From Lunularia cruciata (Eukaryota > Streptophyta > Marchantiopsida > Lunulariales > Lunulariaceae), in NCBI GenBank assembly GCA_948567375.1, contig OX419762.1:45241034-45305033 (forward strand): a stretch of 64,000 nt of DNA. The letters run 5' to 3'. The notes below the pieces were generated by a model that ran no database searches, was not told the DNA's origin, and saw nothing but the letters and a program-made list of their open reading frames with translations. Position numbers and translations under genes: made by a program. This document shows, piece by piece, positions 46,331 through 58,439 of the stretch; the stretch's first letter is position 1; each line of letters begins with the position of its first letter.

Positions 46331-47421
46331 AAATGATAAATTTATTGATTAAGGTCTATAAGGGCAAAGGTAATTCCTTTAAGTAGATTTTAGGGCAAAG
46401 ATATTCTAACTAGAAGGAAAAAGCAAAAATATGCTAAGTATATAACTCTCCTTTTACCTAGAACTATCTTTGGCATTGGAAGGTATTTATCTTGGGCCTT
46501 TAGCTAAAATGATTTATAGACATGATAATTTTGTAGCCAAAGATTATAGAACCATAACTACACTTAGAGTAAATGACAAGTCAGTAGTTGTGTTAGTTGC
46601 AGATGAGTAGTCACCTCTTAATTGTGTTTAGGATAAGATCATGTTAAGTGTAGAGTTTGATCAATTATGGAAATGCCCTACTGGAATGTTGAAGACTAAC
46701 AATGCAACAAATCTTCTACAAGAGTGTAGAAGTGTAAGTATGAGATAGATCTTCAACTTCCATGATTCCATTTACTAGAGTGCATAGAAAGACAATTCAT
46801 GTTAGGAATAATTTGATTAAAAACATCTTTTTAAGGGATTTCCATGAACAACAAGATCATAGAAAATGTGACTCTAGAAAAGAAGTTATGTCTACCTAAA
46901 GTTTCAGACAAATGTGTCTTGTGGGAATGGCTATGAGATTGCTATGATTAATAGGAATGACTCTTGTGGGATTCTAGGATGTAGTTGTGGTTATCTACTA
47001 TGGGATTCCACTACAAGAAGCTCTTATGGGAATTTACTTATAGCTTTACCCTATAGAAATCTATGGAAATGGATCCAACTTGTGGAACTTTTTGAGGTGA
47101 CGTGTATCAATTTGTACCAAACAATCTAAGGTTAGATATGAGATCAGTTTGCACCAAACATTCTAGAATGAGATAAGGGCAAATGAAAGTGCATATATAT
47201 TTTAGTATTGGTGGTCAATTGTTAATTTGAAACTTCTTGAATAAATGAAATCCTATTCAATAGTATACATAGGCAGATGTTGGCCAAACCACATGAAATT
47301 TGTACAATTTCTATGCATATCTTCTTGAATAGATTGATGAATGAATTCTACTCCAATTTTACTCCATAGAATAGCTACTTATATTCCACTATTCTTTTAA
47401 TCCCATATTATTTCTTCTCAC
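46331..47421. other. Region ahead of copia primer site, likely including its LTR
   Basis: No gene is seen. The last few hundred bases end in TTCTCACA, two bases before a primer site, as an LTR would. The left LTR end is not defined (a TGTG start near 46,912 is possible), and no second copy was found in the window. Confidence 0.35.
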
Positions 47422-47423
47422 AA

Positions 47424-47440
47424 GTGGTATCAGAGCATTG
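47424..47440 (+). other. tRNA-iMet primer binding site of a plus-strand copia element
   Basis: TGGTATCAGAGCATTGG is an exact match to the common plant LTR retrotransposon primer site, just upstream of copia gag. Confidence 0.85.
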
Positions 47441-47473
47441 GTTTTGGAAAGAGAGCAAAAAAATTACAAAAAA

Positions 47474-48140
47474 TGGGAAAGTCAAAATTGATAAGTTCAA
47501 TGGTAAGGATTTTGGATTTTGGATTTTGGAAGATGTAGATTGAAGACTATCTGTATCAGAAGGAGTTGCACCTACCTCTTGAGGCAAAGAAGCCAAAAAC
47601 AATGGAGGAAGTTGAGTGGGAGCTTCTAGATAGAAAAGACTTGGGTGTGGTCAAATTAACATTAGCAAGACATGCTGCAGACAACATTGTCCATCCATGA
47701 GCACACCACTCATGGGTTGATTAAGGAATTATCAAATATGCATGAGAAACCTTTAGCCTTGGGACAAAGTATACTTGATTTGCTAATTAGTCAACACAGA
47801 GATGAAAGAAGGTGCATCAATTCAAGACCACACAAATGATTTCAATTCAATCATTTCAATCATTCCAAGACTAGAATCTATGATAAGTGATTTTGATGAT
47901 GAAGGTCAATCATTGCCACTATTATTATTCTTACCTCATAGTTGGGGAGCAAAAATCACAATAGTGAGTAGTTCATCAATATCAAGTGATCTCAAGCTTG
48001 AGAGTATATGAGACATGATTCTCAATGAAGACATCCATAGGTGTAATTCTTCAAAGTCATAAAGTGCAGTACTATTTGTTGAGAGTAGAGGCAAAAGTCC
48101 TTCAACAAGGTTAGAGTCAAAGAAATAGTAGATCAAAGTC
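47474..48140 (+). pseudogene. Ty1/copia gag, decayed
   Basis: After ATGGGAAAGTC the pieces KFNGKDFGFW, LDRKDLGVVKLTLARHA-like, MHEKPLALG-like, MKEGASIQDHTNDFNSIIS and LLLFLPHSWG follow the order of copia gag. Stops and shifts interrupt it at about 47,548, 47,700 and 48,010. No protease, integrase or RT of this element follows in place, so it is a 5' fragment. Confidence 0.75.
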
Positions 48141-48899
48141 AAGGAAGAGAAGTGAGTCAATAGGCTACAAAGAAGTACATAAAGAGAAATGGACAATGAA
48201 GGGAGATACCAAAGTCACTCACACCTTCTTCATTCATATTTCTAGCAACCTCTTCACCCTCGCCCAAAATATTGTTGCCCAATTAATAGGTCTTCCTTGG
48301 TATAGGTAATCAAAGAAGATTATCTGTTATTATTCAAGCAAATCAGTCATTTAGATTTGAACAATTTCATTACTGATTCTTTTGGCATGAGCTTTAATTC
48401 CAAACTTCTTCTCCAATGAAGATTAGAGAAAAGAAAAACCCTCCACTTGTCTAGTGACTTTTGATTAGGAGGAAGAAGAAATTTGGAAGAAGACACCCTA
48501 GAGAAAGAAGAAGGATCTTTTAATTTGTAGGGTACCACAAAAGAAGAAAAAATAAGGAGAAGAGCTATACAAGAATGCTCAATCAGCTCCCCACCTAGGA
48601 CCTTTGAAAAATGAAGAAGGCAAGGGAAAAGCCAAAGGAGTACAAGAAGTGACAACAAGTAGTACCTAATTGAATCCTTCGCCCCACTCCTCAATTTGCA
48701 TCATCAGCAAAGGAAGTTGCACCATCCAAAGAAGGGATGGAGCTTTGCCCCAAATTTCATTTAGCTTGGAGATAAGGATGGAGCCAAAGACAAAGAAATT
48801 AACATAAAAATAGGAGATATTACAACACTAATAGTAGAAGAATTATAATTCCTTTTTCAACAAGAAAAATATGAGGAAGCCAACCAATCTATCACTAGC
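48141..48899. other. Degenerate transition region
   Basis: Broken frames on both strands, A/G-rich on plus (GAAGAAG runs near 48,470-48,560). No domain was recognised. Confidence 0.35.
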
Positions 48900-49735
48900 C
48901 AAGTTTTGGAGGAGGCTCAATTGATTGTTCATTTAGTGGAGGCGGTTTTAATATTGATAGAACTCTTATTACCACAATATCAACAAGAGTGTTTCATAGT
49001 TGTAGGTTATACTGCCTTGGTGAGGAAGATACGCAAGGAGATCTACATAAAGAAAGCAAAGGAAGACAAGCTTCAAGAAGAGGTCATCCAAGCTAGAGAT
49101 TATTTCAAGGAGGAATCCAAGAAGGTGAAGTTTATGATGTAGGAGTTATTCAAAGAGAAGAAGTAGAAGTCCTCTCTGTCCTTTGCTCACCCAAACCAAG
49201 AAAAAGAATTGGAGCAAGTCCAACTTACATTGGGGAAGCTACAAGCAAAAGATGAGGAGATGTAGAGCTTGCACCAAGAGCTAAACGACACCTAGTTTGC
49301 AATGTCACCTTGGACCTTCAAATGCTTGAATATAGAAAGGAGGTGGCATTGAAATTGGAAGCCCAAGCAAAGGAACTAGCATTGCAAATTGAGAAAGAAG
49401 CCAAACAAGACAAAATGCACAAGAGACTAGAGGAAGAATTAGGCAAGGTTCTTGTATGTAGAGAAGAAGAAGTAAGGATTTCAACAAGTAGAAGAAGTCC
49501 ATACTCAATTTGTGCAATTGCTCCAAGAGAAAGCCAAAGGGAGAGCAACCAAGGCCAAAATCCACAAATTGAAGTTGCAACTACAGAATTGGAAGGGAAG
49601 AATTACAAAGAGGAGAAGATGGATCAGCTTGCTCTTTGCCTCCAAAGCCATACTAATAGGCAATTCAATGAAGTCCATAATTCCTATATGCTTAAGACTG
49701 TTGACTACAAGGAGTGCACCAAGGAGGTTCTTTGA
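48900..49735 (+). pseudogene. Second Lys/Glu-rich coiled-coil-like block
   Basis: Two plus frames (48,906-49,142 and 49,310-49,735) encode IRKEIYIKKAKEDKLQEE and LKLEAQAKELALQIEKEAKQ, with heptad-like spacing typical of coiled coils. A stop-rich gap separates them. The function is unknown; it probably belongs to retroelement debris. Confidence 0.4.
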
Positions 49736-52700
49736 CAACTCAAGGGAAAAGGGTGCTCTTCACAACATAGTGTTGTGCCAAAGGATCTTGAGATATCAAA
49801 GTGAAGCATTGTATTAGGTTAGCTTACATTCCACCATGTTTTCTAGCAATTGTACATAGTACTTAGTAGATACTTGCTAGAACTCTAAATCCATCTTCTT
49901 AGAAGAGGAAATTCCTTGTAAATTTGTGATTTAGAACAAGACAAAAGACTTTGACCCAATAGAAAAACTTTGGGGCAAATGAAATTTGTCTGTGCACAAC
50001 CTTCTTGGTTGAGTGCTACTTTGGTGCAATAACTTGGGAAGGATATTTATGATTCAAGTGGATATTTTGGAGAAGAATTGATAACTTTTGCTGCAATTGT
50101 CAAAATTTTAATTAGGTAGGATATGACAGAAATTAAGACCATGATCGGTGGTAATGGAGTAGCTAGGTTCAGTAAGGAACATGCTTAGCCATCCAAAACC
50201 ATTTGGGGCAAAGTGGTGTAGCAATAAGAAACTATACGTAAGGCTTTGGCCCAATATATAAACATGTCCACTTGTCCATGCAATTTTTTATAGAATCTAA
50301 GTCTAGTCTAATCAATCTAGATTCACCTAGTGTTTGACTTTGAGTGCTCTTGCAAGAGTAGAGGTGCAAATCTCATAGTAGGATATAAATTTTTCCAATC
50401 TCAAGGAGAAGGATGGCAATTGGATTTTGAATGTGTAGAGTGACCTAATGATGGATTTGATTGTTGCCACAAGTAACACAAAATCAAAATTTAGGGACAT
50501 TTGCGTGCTAGTTAAGCCCCTTTGGTGGTGTGCCTTTTGTCATGCCATTTGTAGTGTTGCATCTAGATTACTCGGAAATTGGAGTTGCAGTGGTAGTAGT
50601 TAGAGGTATCTTTAGCAGTTTCCCATAGACTTCTTTCTAACAGTCAGATTTTGTGATTGGGGTACTGACTTCATGGTAGGGCCCACCGTCAATTTGCACC
50701 ATTTTTATTGTTGGGTGTGTTGTCTGGGGGACCGTTAGGGTTTTGGACCTAGCCAAGCCCCAAGGTATACTTTCAAAGTGCAGCTCCAGAGAGCTCACTG
50801 CTTTGATATTGAGCCTTCGAGTTCTTGGCTATGGTGGACAGAGGCCAACAAGTGTCACCTAGATTTTCTTAGCTAGAGTGGGTGTGGCTTGATTGTAATC
50901 AATACCCAGTTGTTGGCAGTTTATAGAGTGACAGATCAAGTATTGATCTGAGTTGAGTTGATTCAAGTGGTGTAAACAAATTGATTAATTGTGGCACTTT
51001 AGAGTCTATGTATGACTTATGTGTGAGTTATGTGTCTATAGTGTATGATGTTGACAGTGATGTATGTTGTGTGCAGTGATGTATATACACAAAACACTTT
51101 GGATAGGGGTAGAACATGCCATCAAGGTTGAGGGCTTTAGTGCAAAGTGTGCCATTTAGGGTAACTTTGGTTACAAGTAGATTAGAAAGTGATTTAGGAT
51201 GTTTTTGGTTTATTGTAAAGTGCCCCAATGGATACCTTTACCCTTGTAATGGGAGTGGTTCCTATCCAAGAGGTGAGATATCAAACAATAAGAAAATTTC
51301 ATATTGACACTTTCCCTCCATTTTTAGTCATTTTCAACCCTTATCCTCATGGAATAGGTATTTACTATGAGTATATTGACACTAAGTTATTACAATTAGT
51401 CTCCTTGTTCTTGAAAAAGGCTAGAAATTCATCATTTCCTTATTTGGTCTAGGTCATTCTTTTTCTAGGTACATGGTACATGGGGTGTAAATTGCATCCC
51501 CAAGAACCCTTTGCCAATGTGTCACCGTCCAAGCAAACACATTGCCTCACAAGTTGGAGGAATTTGGGGTGTTCCTCTCCAAAATTCTCTTGAATCATTG
51601 GGAGATTTATGAGCTCCCACTTCCACATCAATAATTGCAACCAATGACTAATAACATACTCTGTGTAGTAGTAAACTTCCTACTTCTCTACTCCAATGAA
51701 CTCAAGGTCACCTCAAGCATGCCTTATGCTTCAAGGGTGACATTGTGTTCCTAATTGCTCATGATGTGCTCAAATTCCTTTCTCTTGACTCCTCTATACA
51801 CTCAAATCTTGCTCACCCAATCCCCCATTGCACACTTTTGTATTGTGACCAAATCTTGACAGATTGTGGTCTACTAGAAGTTAGTTGTGATCTATGCTCA
51901 CAAGCAAGTAGATGCAAGTGTCATGATGAATGAACCACACTCCTTTTCTAGTTCTTGGATTTATTTCCTGAGTTTGGATGATTGAAATTTGAGTAAATTA
52001 GGTGGCCCATTGTTGTTCATACATGTGAGAAGTGCCATGGAGATAACTGGTCATAAAACTATGTTCTTTGGTACAAGTGTTACTACTCCACACATATAGC
52101 TGTTGACATGGGTAATTGTCATTTTGATTGCATGCTTATGTGGTAGAGAGTGGTTGTAGCTGAAGATTAGACAAAGCCAAAGCTGTTGGGGCTATAAGTT
52201 TTTGTGGCCAAAGGTGTACCAAGCTAAGGGTATTGGGACAAATCTCCTAGCAAAGAAAGTTCCAACCTGATGGTTCCCTTTGTACACAAAGCTTGGCCAT
52301 GATAGTGATTGTGATAGAGACTTCCATCTGATTCTTTGCATCTTTAGAGAGAACCATGTTTGCCCCAACATCTTCAAACTTGCTCTCCCTTCATTGCTCT
52401 TAGCTTTCCTCCTTGACAAGTGTAAAACATTCTAATCCTCTTTCCTAATGAAAATCTTCACTAAATACTATCACACAATATAATGTAATGGGAAAAAACA
52501 TATGACAAGAAGAGAACCAATGAGTTCCTTTGATAAATTTTATAATCCAAAACTTCATAGATTTATAGACTCTGATTGGCCGGCAAGTCATATACATAGA
52601 AGTTCAATAATTGGTTTTAGATTTGGAGTTCAGTTGGAGTAGTTGCCAAACTAGCTGTTGTTACAATTCTAATTGCCACAAGGAAGTCAATTTGGCTATA

Positions 52701-53057
52701 CCCCAACTACAGAGAGATCTTCATGCAGGTGAATTCTAATCTAGGTCCACTATGATACATGGAGATAATAAGTGATCTTTGGACATGGTTACAACTCCTT
52801 TCAATCATTCCATAAGCAACCACATAGATGATTAACATAAAGAACAATATGATTTAGTGGATATGTCCGTAAGTAAGATAGCTTCTTCTAAAGATCTGGT
52901 GAATGTCTTAACCAAATGACTTACATGCTTGAACATTACTCTATTGCATTAGCAATTTGGGACTTTTTAGGGAGTGGAGAGATGTTGATCTTGTGACCTT
53001 TTGATTCTTCTTGATTGATCCCGCTTCTATTCACTGGTGATTTCTTGTTTCTTTCAA
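49736..53057. other. Repeat-derived region without recognisable genes
   Basis: Only short scattered frames occur on both strands. Composition resembles the neighbouring retroelement debris. No LTR pair, RNA gene or domain was identified. Confidence 0.35.
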
Positions 53058-53190
53058 TTAGGTGCAGTAGGGAAGATATCTCATATTGATACTATTGGGA
53101 CTAAGCCCATTTTACCTCTTTTTTCACATCCTTGTAGGGCTTGATAGGATCTTCCCATCCTTCATGTTTTGTATGCGGTAGCCTTTCTTT
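53058..53190 (+). repeat. Third copy of the non-LTR 3' end
   Basis: ATTAGGTGCAGTAGGGAAGA, TCTCATATTGATACTATTG, CCTTGTAGGGCTTGATAGGA and CCCATCCTTCATGTTTT follow the same order as in the copies at 27,790-27,905 (plus) and 28,510-28,680 (minus). Confidence 0.65.
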
Positions 53191-53449
53191 TTTGTAGTTA
53201 GTTATTTGCTTCAGATTATATCCAGTAGATACTGTGTGCCAAATCACATATATTGAATCTTGGCTTTGTGTGTTGTGGTAGCCTACTCTACACCTTCTAA
53301 TGTAGATTTTTTCTAAATTATTTTTGCAACTAGTCAACTACCAGGTTAGAATAATGTTAGTAATTAGGACTTAAGGCTTATATCCCAATCACCAAAGAAA
53401 TATACTAAAACATGCAGTCAGGGGATATCATCAAAGTGAAGCCATCCCA

Positions 53450-54770
53450 ACCTACAGAAGAGAAGACAGTCCTAAGACCATGGTAAAAATGACAATCCCA
53501 GACTATAATAACACAACCACCATCACGATCATGGGTAAGGGATGCCATGTCAGCATTTGGCTATCATTCTTCAAAAAATTGACTTACATCAAGCAATTGT
53601 TGACAAGTAAGAGAAAGAACAGGTTTTGGTCACCATTAGTCCTCATGCTACTTCAGACATGTGGGAACAAAAACATTTCACCACCAATGACTGATGGAAA
53701 TCTGCAATGAACCAATTGAGGATTATGAATATCTTGCCTTGGGGAGAAGGTAAGTTTCAGTCAATTTAATTTGTGTGACCTCCAAGTTCACAAGGCAATT
53801 TAATTAGGTGCATTAGGTGACCTCGCAGTATAGAGTCTTGATTCTTGAGGTTTAGCACAAGAGGCTATGTGAGCAGGTGATTGGGATTCAGAAGAGTGCA
53901 AAGGCAATTGAGAGCACTAGATTTTGAAGCATTGGGTGATATGGTGTCACCCGAGAAGAAGAAAACTCCAACTGCAACTGCTCTATGTTCTCCAAGAGTG
54001 ACGAAATGGGCACAATACTATTACATAGAGTACCTGAACTTCAAGCATCTATGGTTCTTGTTGTAGATTTGGGACTTTATTTATCCTTGATGGTGTTGGA
54101 GATCAATGAGAAGAACCAACTTGCATGATAATGTGTTTCCCTGGACAGAGGAGCATTGCCAAAAGGTTCTCAGGGTTGGATTCTGCACTTGGAGCAATGT
54201 ACCTTTACCCAAGAGCGGCCCAACCATCAGAAGAGATGATGAGGAAATTTGAACCCTCATCCAAATACAAGAAATATGCAAATATGCAAATACAAGAAAT
54301 GGCTAGAAGGTAAATGGGTATAATCATCCCACTCATCACACTATGGTGACCATACACATGAAACTCTTCAAATAAACAAGGACAACTTACAATAACAATG
54401 TGCAAGCCACCTTCTTCTAGTTGTTGCATGAAGGGAAACCTATGGATTGGGTAAAGATGTTTTATTATTGTTCTTGTGAGATGATAGAGCAATGACAAAC
54501 ACATGGAGGAAATACTTTCCTCTCTCTGTTCATCTTACACTTCTACATTGGGATGCAGTTATTGAAGAAGGAAGGATGGATGCTCTTCCAAACACACTAC
54601 CCTCCATCAGGCTACCATCAAGCCCAACTTGATCATGTGACGGAGACCAAGAAATATAAGGCCATCTTCCTACAATTCAAAAGATGGGGAAATGATCTTC
54701 AATTGACAAGGTCGCAAGAGCAAGCACAAGCAAATGAAAGGCAAATGCAATGCGATCCTAGTTGAGAAAG
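53450..54770 (+). pseudogene. Broken coding-like sequence, unassigned
   Basis: Plus frames such as 53,881-54,066 (VQRQLRALDFEALGDMVSPEKKK) and 54,553-54,765 (SGYHQAQLDHVTETKKYKAI) look protein-like but are separated by stops. They precede a coiled-coil block and may be the N-terminal part of the same decayed element. Confidence 0.3.
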
Positions 54771-54899
54771 AGATAATGGCTTAATCCCTAGGTTGTGGAC
54801 TCTTTGAATGAAGAGAATTCCCAATCTGTGGGGGAGTCAAGGTCAAGAAGTGAAGGTGGAAGTGACCACAACTCAAGGGTAGAAGAATTACAAGTTAGT

Positions 54900-56930
54900 G
54901 TGGAGAAGGAATCATCATCAATAAGAGAGATAGCGCCTCAAGAGTAGGAGACTCCCTTCTCCAAAATCAAGTGAAGTCTGAAGGGGAAGGAGGTGATGCA
55001 AACTTGGGTGTGGAGGTGCAATCTATCCCAAGGTTGTGGTGGTGCTGGGAGTATTGGATCAATCCGCCACCAAAAAAGAAGAGGCAATGATGGTGGACAA
55101 GGAGGAAAATATTCAAATATCCCAATTGCAAACAAGGAAGACTTCTCCTCCAACATGAGGATTGGAGATATTTGCTTGCATTGCCTTAGAAAGAGCAATG
55201 GGTGGTGATTCCATACCAAGAACCTATGCTTGAAGATGTCCAAACCACACCTTCATTATTGCATGAGAGGAGGTTTTGGAGTGTAGAAAGGGGAAGGTTT
55301 AAAAAAACAACTCTCCTTAGACCTGGACAAAGTAATTAATGCTTCAATTGCTACTGCTAAAGTTGTAGCAGCTATTGAAGTGTCTAGTAGTCAGAGATTT
55401 GTGGAGGAGAAAGGAGCATCAAGCTCTTCAACAAGACCCAATGAAGAACCCACCCCTATGGTCACAACACCTATTTGTGATCACCCACAAGAAAAGGAAG
55501 CGGCCCCAACACTGCAGCAAGAGATGAGGGCCAGTTCAACCCCCATTGGCCTACAAGGAGCCAAGGCTAAATAACCTCATGAATTACTCACCCTTGTCAA
55601 CTTGGTTTTTTCACATGTTGGGGCTAGTGTTAAAAGCCATGGAGGATCTATTGCTTACTTATCAGGAAATCAACCCGACAGTGGTAGACTACAAACAATT
55701 GATAGAGTTTTTACACTATCAAATTTAGAGGGCTGCCTAGGAGAAGCTAAGAGCATATAAAGAGTTGATTGATGCCCATGCTAACATTGCATGATTAGTA
55801 GCTTAACTTATTGAGATTCAAGAGCATTGCCAATACTAAGAATGGAGGCTGAATCAAATAGAGGCTTAAGAACTCATGTCATTAAGAAGTGGGTTTGTGG
55901 TTGCGGGAGGAAGAAGCCATCACCATCATCAAACTCTAGCAGGTCAGACCAAAGAAAGAAAAATGGTCTTGAGTACCAAACTGTTTGGAGTTCAAGAATT
56001 GGAGGTTGCACTCATAGACAAGGATGAGTAGATACAATGAAAGAGAGGATAGTGCAGCAACCTATCCACCAACTATACAGTGTGAAAGAAGGATAACAAA
56101 ATCATGCTGGAATAGTGCCAAGTGGAACTACACCAAGTCAAGGCCGAGCATGCAGTAATGAAGGTTAGTCTTGCCCAACAAGAAAAAAGAATTTGTAGAT
56201 TACAAGGCTGCCCAATAAGGGAAGTTGAAGGAGAAGGATGAGGAGATGGCCCTAATGAAGAAGGAGCTATCAAGAGCACAATAACAAATTTCCGTATTGG
56301 ACTCTAATTTACTAACCATTAAGGAGAGTACTGAGTGTCATGTGGAGGAGATGAAGAACAAGCACTAGGAGCAATTGAGCGTTAGGATGAGGAGGTGGCA
56401 TCTCTCAAGCAAGAACTAAAGGTTCTCCATCTCTAGAGCACCAAGGACAAGCAGGCTCTCAACACAAATGTTGAATGGCCCAAATGCACATTGAGGAGCT
56501 GACCATGATTTTCAATAACCACAAGGAATGTGAGCAAATCCTTTGTGTGCAGGTCAAGCAAGAGGTGGACATAGACTTGCAATCCATCCAAGATGCTTTA
56601 GATGAGGAGTGGACGTGTGTGATCATAGTGGTAGAGAATACCACAAATCAACTAAAGACTCAAGTAGGAATGGCGCCATTGACTCACGTGCATAATAAAA
56701 AGCTTTAAGAGTTGAAGTCAGAGATACATGCTTTGGAGGCAAAGAAATACCCAACCAAACAATTGGTCAAACTAGATGAGAAGTTGCGGAAGCATATGGA
56801 CAAAAAATTCAAGAGAGTCTTAGCCAAGGTCAAACAAGAGTTGGGAGACTATGCAGAGCATGTTGATGAACAGATCCAAATATGCAAGGGAGAAGATGCA
56901 TTAGGGAAACCAAGCAGGTCAGGAAAGTAG
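54900..56930 (+). pseudogene. Third Lys/Glu-rich coiled-coil-like block
   Basis: The plus strand has a low-complexity linker (55,380-55,574, SSSSTRPNEEPTPMVTTP), then several coiled-coil-like frames, the last at 56,712-56,930 (LDEKLRKHMDKKFKRVLAKV). Stops separate the pieces. The arrangement of a linker followed by heptad-rich sequence parallels 44,621-46,130 and 48,900-49,735. No polymerase domain follows. Confidence 0.4.
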
Positions 56931-57930
56931 ATTTTGCTGCATTAATACAAGTGTACAAATAAGTTACACCCTCGGTGTGAGATTGTTATACCATGATCAT
57001 CGGAGTCATGCTACCATCAGAGTTGTCAAGTCATTGGAGCAAAACCTCATCTTGGTTTCCATCACCATGATAGCTTACCATTGGGGATAGGGTGTTAGCA
57101 GGGTAGTACCACTCTAGTGCAACTACATGTATCTAATCCAAGGGATGAAGATGGTCATGTAGAGTAGGATAATTTTGTGAGTGCCATGTCATCAATACCA
57201 TTCTCCCAATGTCTAGCTGGAGTTTTGTGACTGATAAAATGTATTGTAGGCACACTTTGTAGGCGGTGCAATCATGACATTAATTTTGTACTATAAGATA
57301 GGTATATTAGGGTTAGTATTAATTAGCATTAAATTTGGGGATTATACCATTGCAAAACTGTGGATGCACCTCATCTTCTTGTAGTAGAAGATATAAGGGG
57401 AATCACCAAGACATAATAGAGTTCAATTTAGGCCTATGCAAAATTCATCATTTAGTTTCCACATTTGTGTATGCACAATTTGCAATTGCTATTGTGTGCA
57501 TGAATTGGACTCTGTATTGGGGATGATGCACTAAGGACCTCCATGATCCTTAACGCATCAATGTTAGTATGGTGTATGTGTCGTGACTGTTGGGTGGAGT
57601 AGTGGTGAGTAACTTGAAGTAAGAACGCAGGTGTTGAGTTTGAGATGGTAATCAGGCTTCACCAGGGTGTTGCATCCCTGGGTGTTTTGAAGTATGAAGG
57701 CGACGTGTCAACCAGCTACGAGTGTTGTGGAGTACCACATGTAACAAAAAACACATCTTGTCACGAACCTACAGTATGGCGGTGAGGATTGCCTTGTGGG
57801 AAGAGTAAAATTTGCACTGTGGTATGCACAATATAGGGAATTGGGAGGGTACAGACCTTGGGGGCTATGACCTTCAATACAGAATGAAACATAACCTTCA
57901 AGAGCCAAGTTGACAAGATATCTTTCATTA
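56931..57930. other. Possible LTR or terminal region of the coiled-coil element
   Basis: No coding sequence. TATA-like motifs occur near 57,290 (ACTATAAGATAGG) and 57,388. It could be a terminal repeat, but no second copy was found. Confidence 0.25.
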
Positions 57931-58318
57931 ATATGAATTGAGTGTTTGGATTTCTTTTCTATATTGTTTCACTTAGTGGTGCAATATACTTTTTTGGGAA
58001 TTGTCTTGCACAAGAGGAAAAAGACGTAACAATAGACCACTCGTGCCAAATTGACATTGTTTACTTTGTACTAGCCATTTCCGAACCGTATCCTCTTGGG
58101 AACGAACTCGTTCTTACCAATTATACTAGTAGTAAGTAGACACCAGGATGTCACATGTGTTCATTCATGGCTAAGGTAGCAAGTGTCGGTGCTCCTTATG
58201 ATCCCGTCTTTACTTGTATGCACACATTATCGCATTTGCTCGTTTCAAGAGGGAGTATCTTTCTGCTGATAATCTTAATCGGTACATTGTGCGGAGTTTT
58301 TGTGATCGTTTCACTTAC

Positions 58319-58435
58319 GTGAAGGGTTAGTTCGCACTCCCTAGTCTCAAGTCGGTTGTCGCACACAAGGTGTGGACTCGTGTACTTCCCGTCAAGGTTG
58401 CCTCCGATACCCCGGCATGAGTTCTTCAGATGCAT
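58319..58435 (-). pseudogene. Possible exon of a cyanovirin-N-like (CVNH) protein
   Basis: The minus frame from ATG at 58435 gives MHLKNSCRGIGGNLDGKY... and ends at a good donor (CACGTAAGTG, exon end 58319). The SCRGI start and the Cys, Leu and Gly spacing resemble the first half of CVNH lectin domains known from some plants. No phase-compatible second exon was found: the best candidate (IGKNEF... near 58,110) is out of phase and soon stops. It is either a broken gene or a chance match. Confidence 0.25.
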
Positions 58436-58439
58436 CGCG

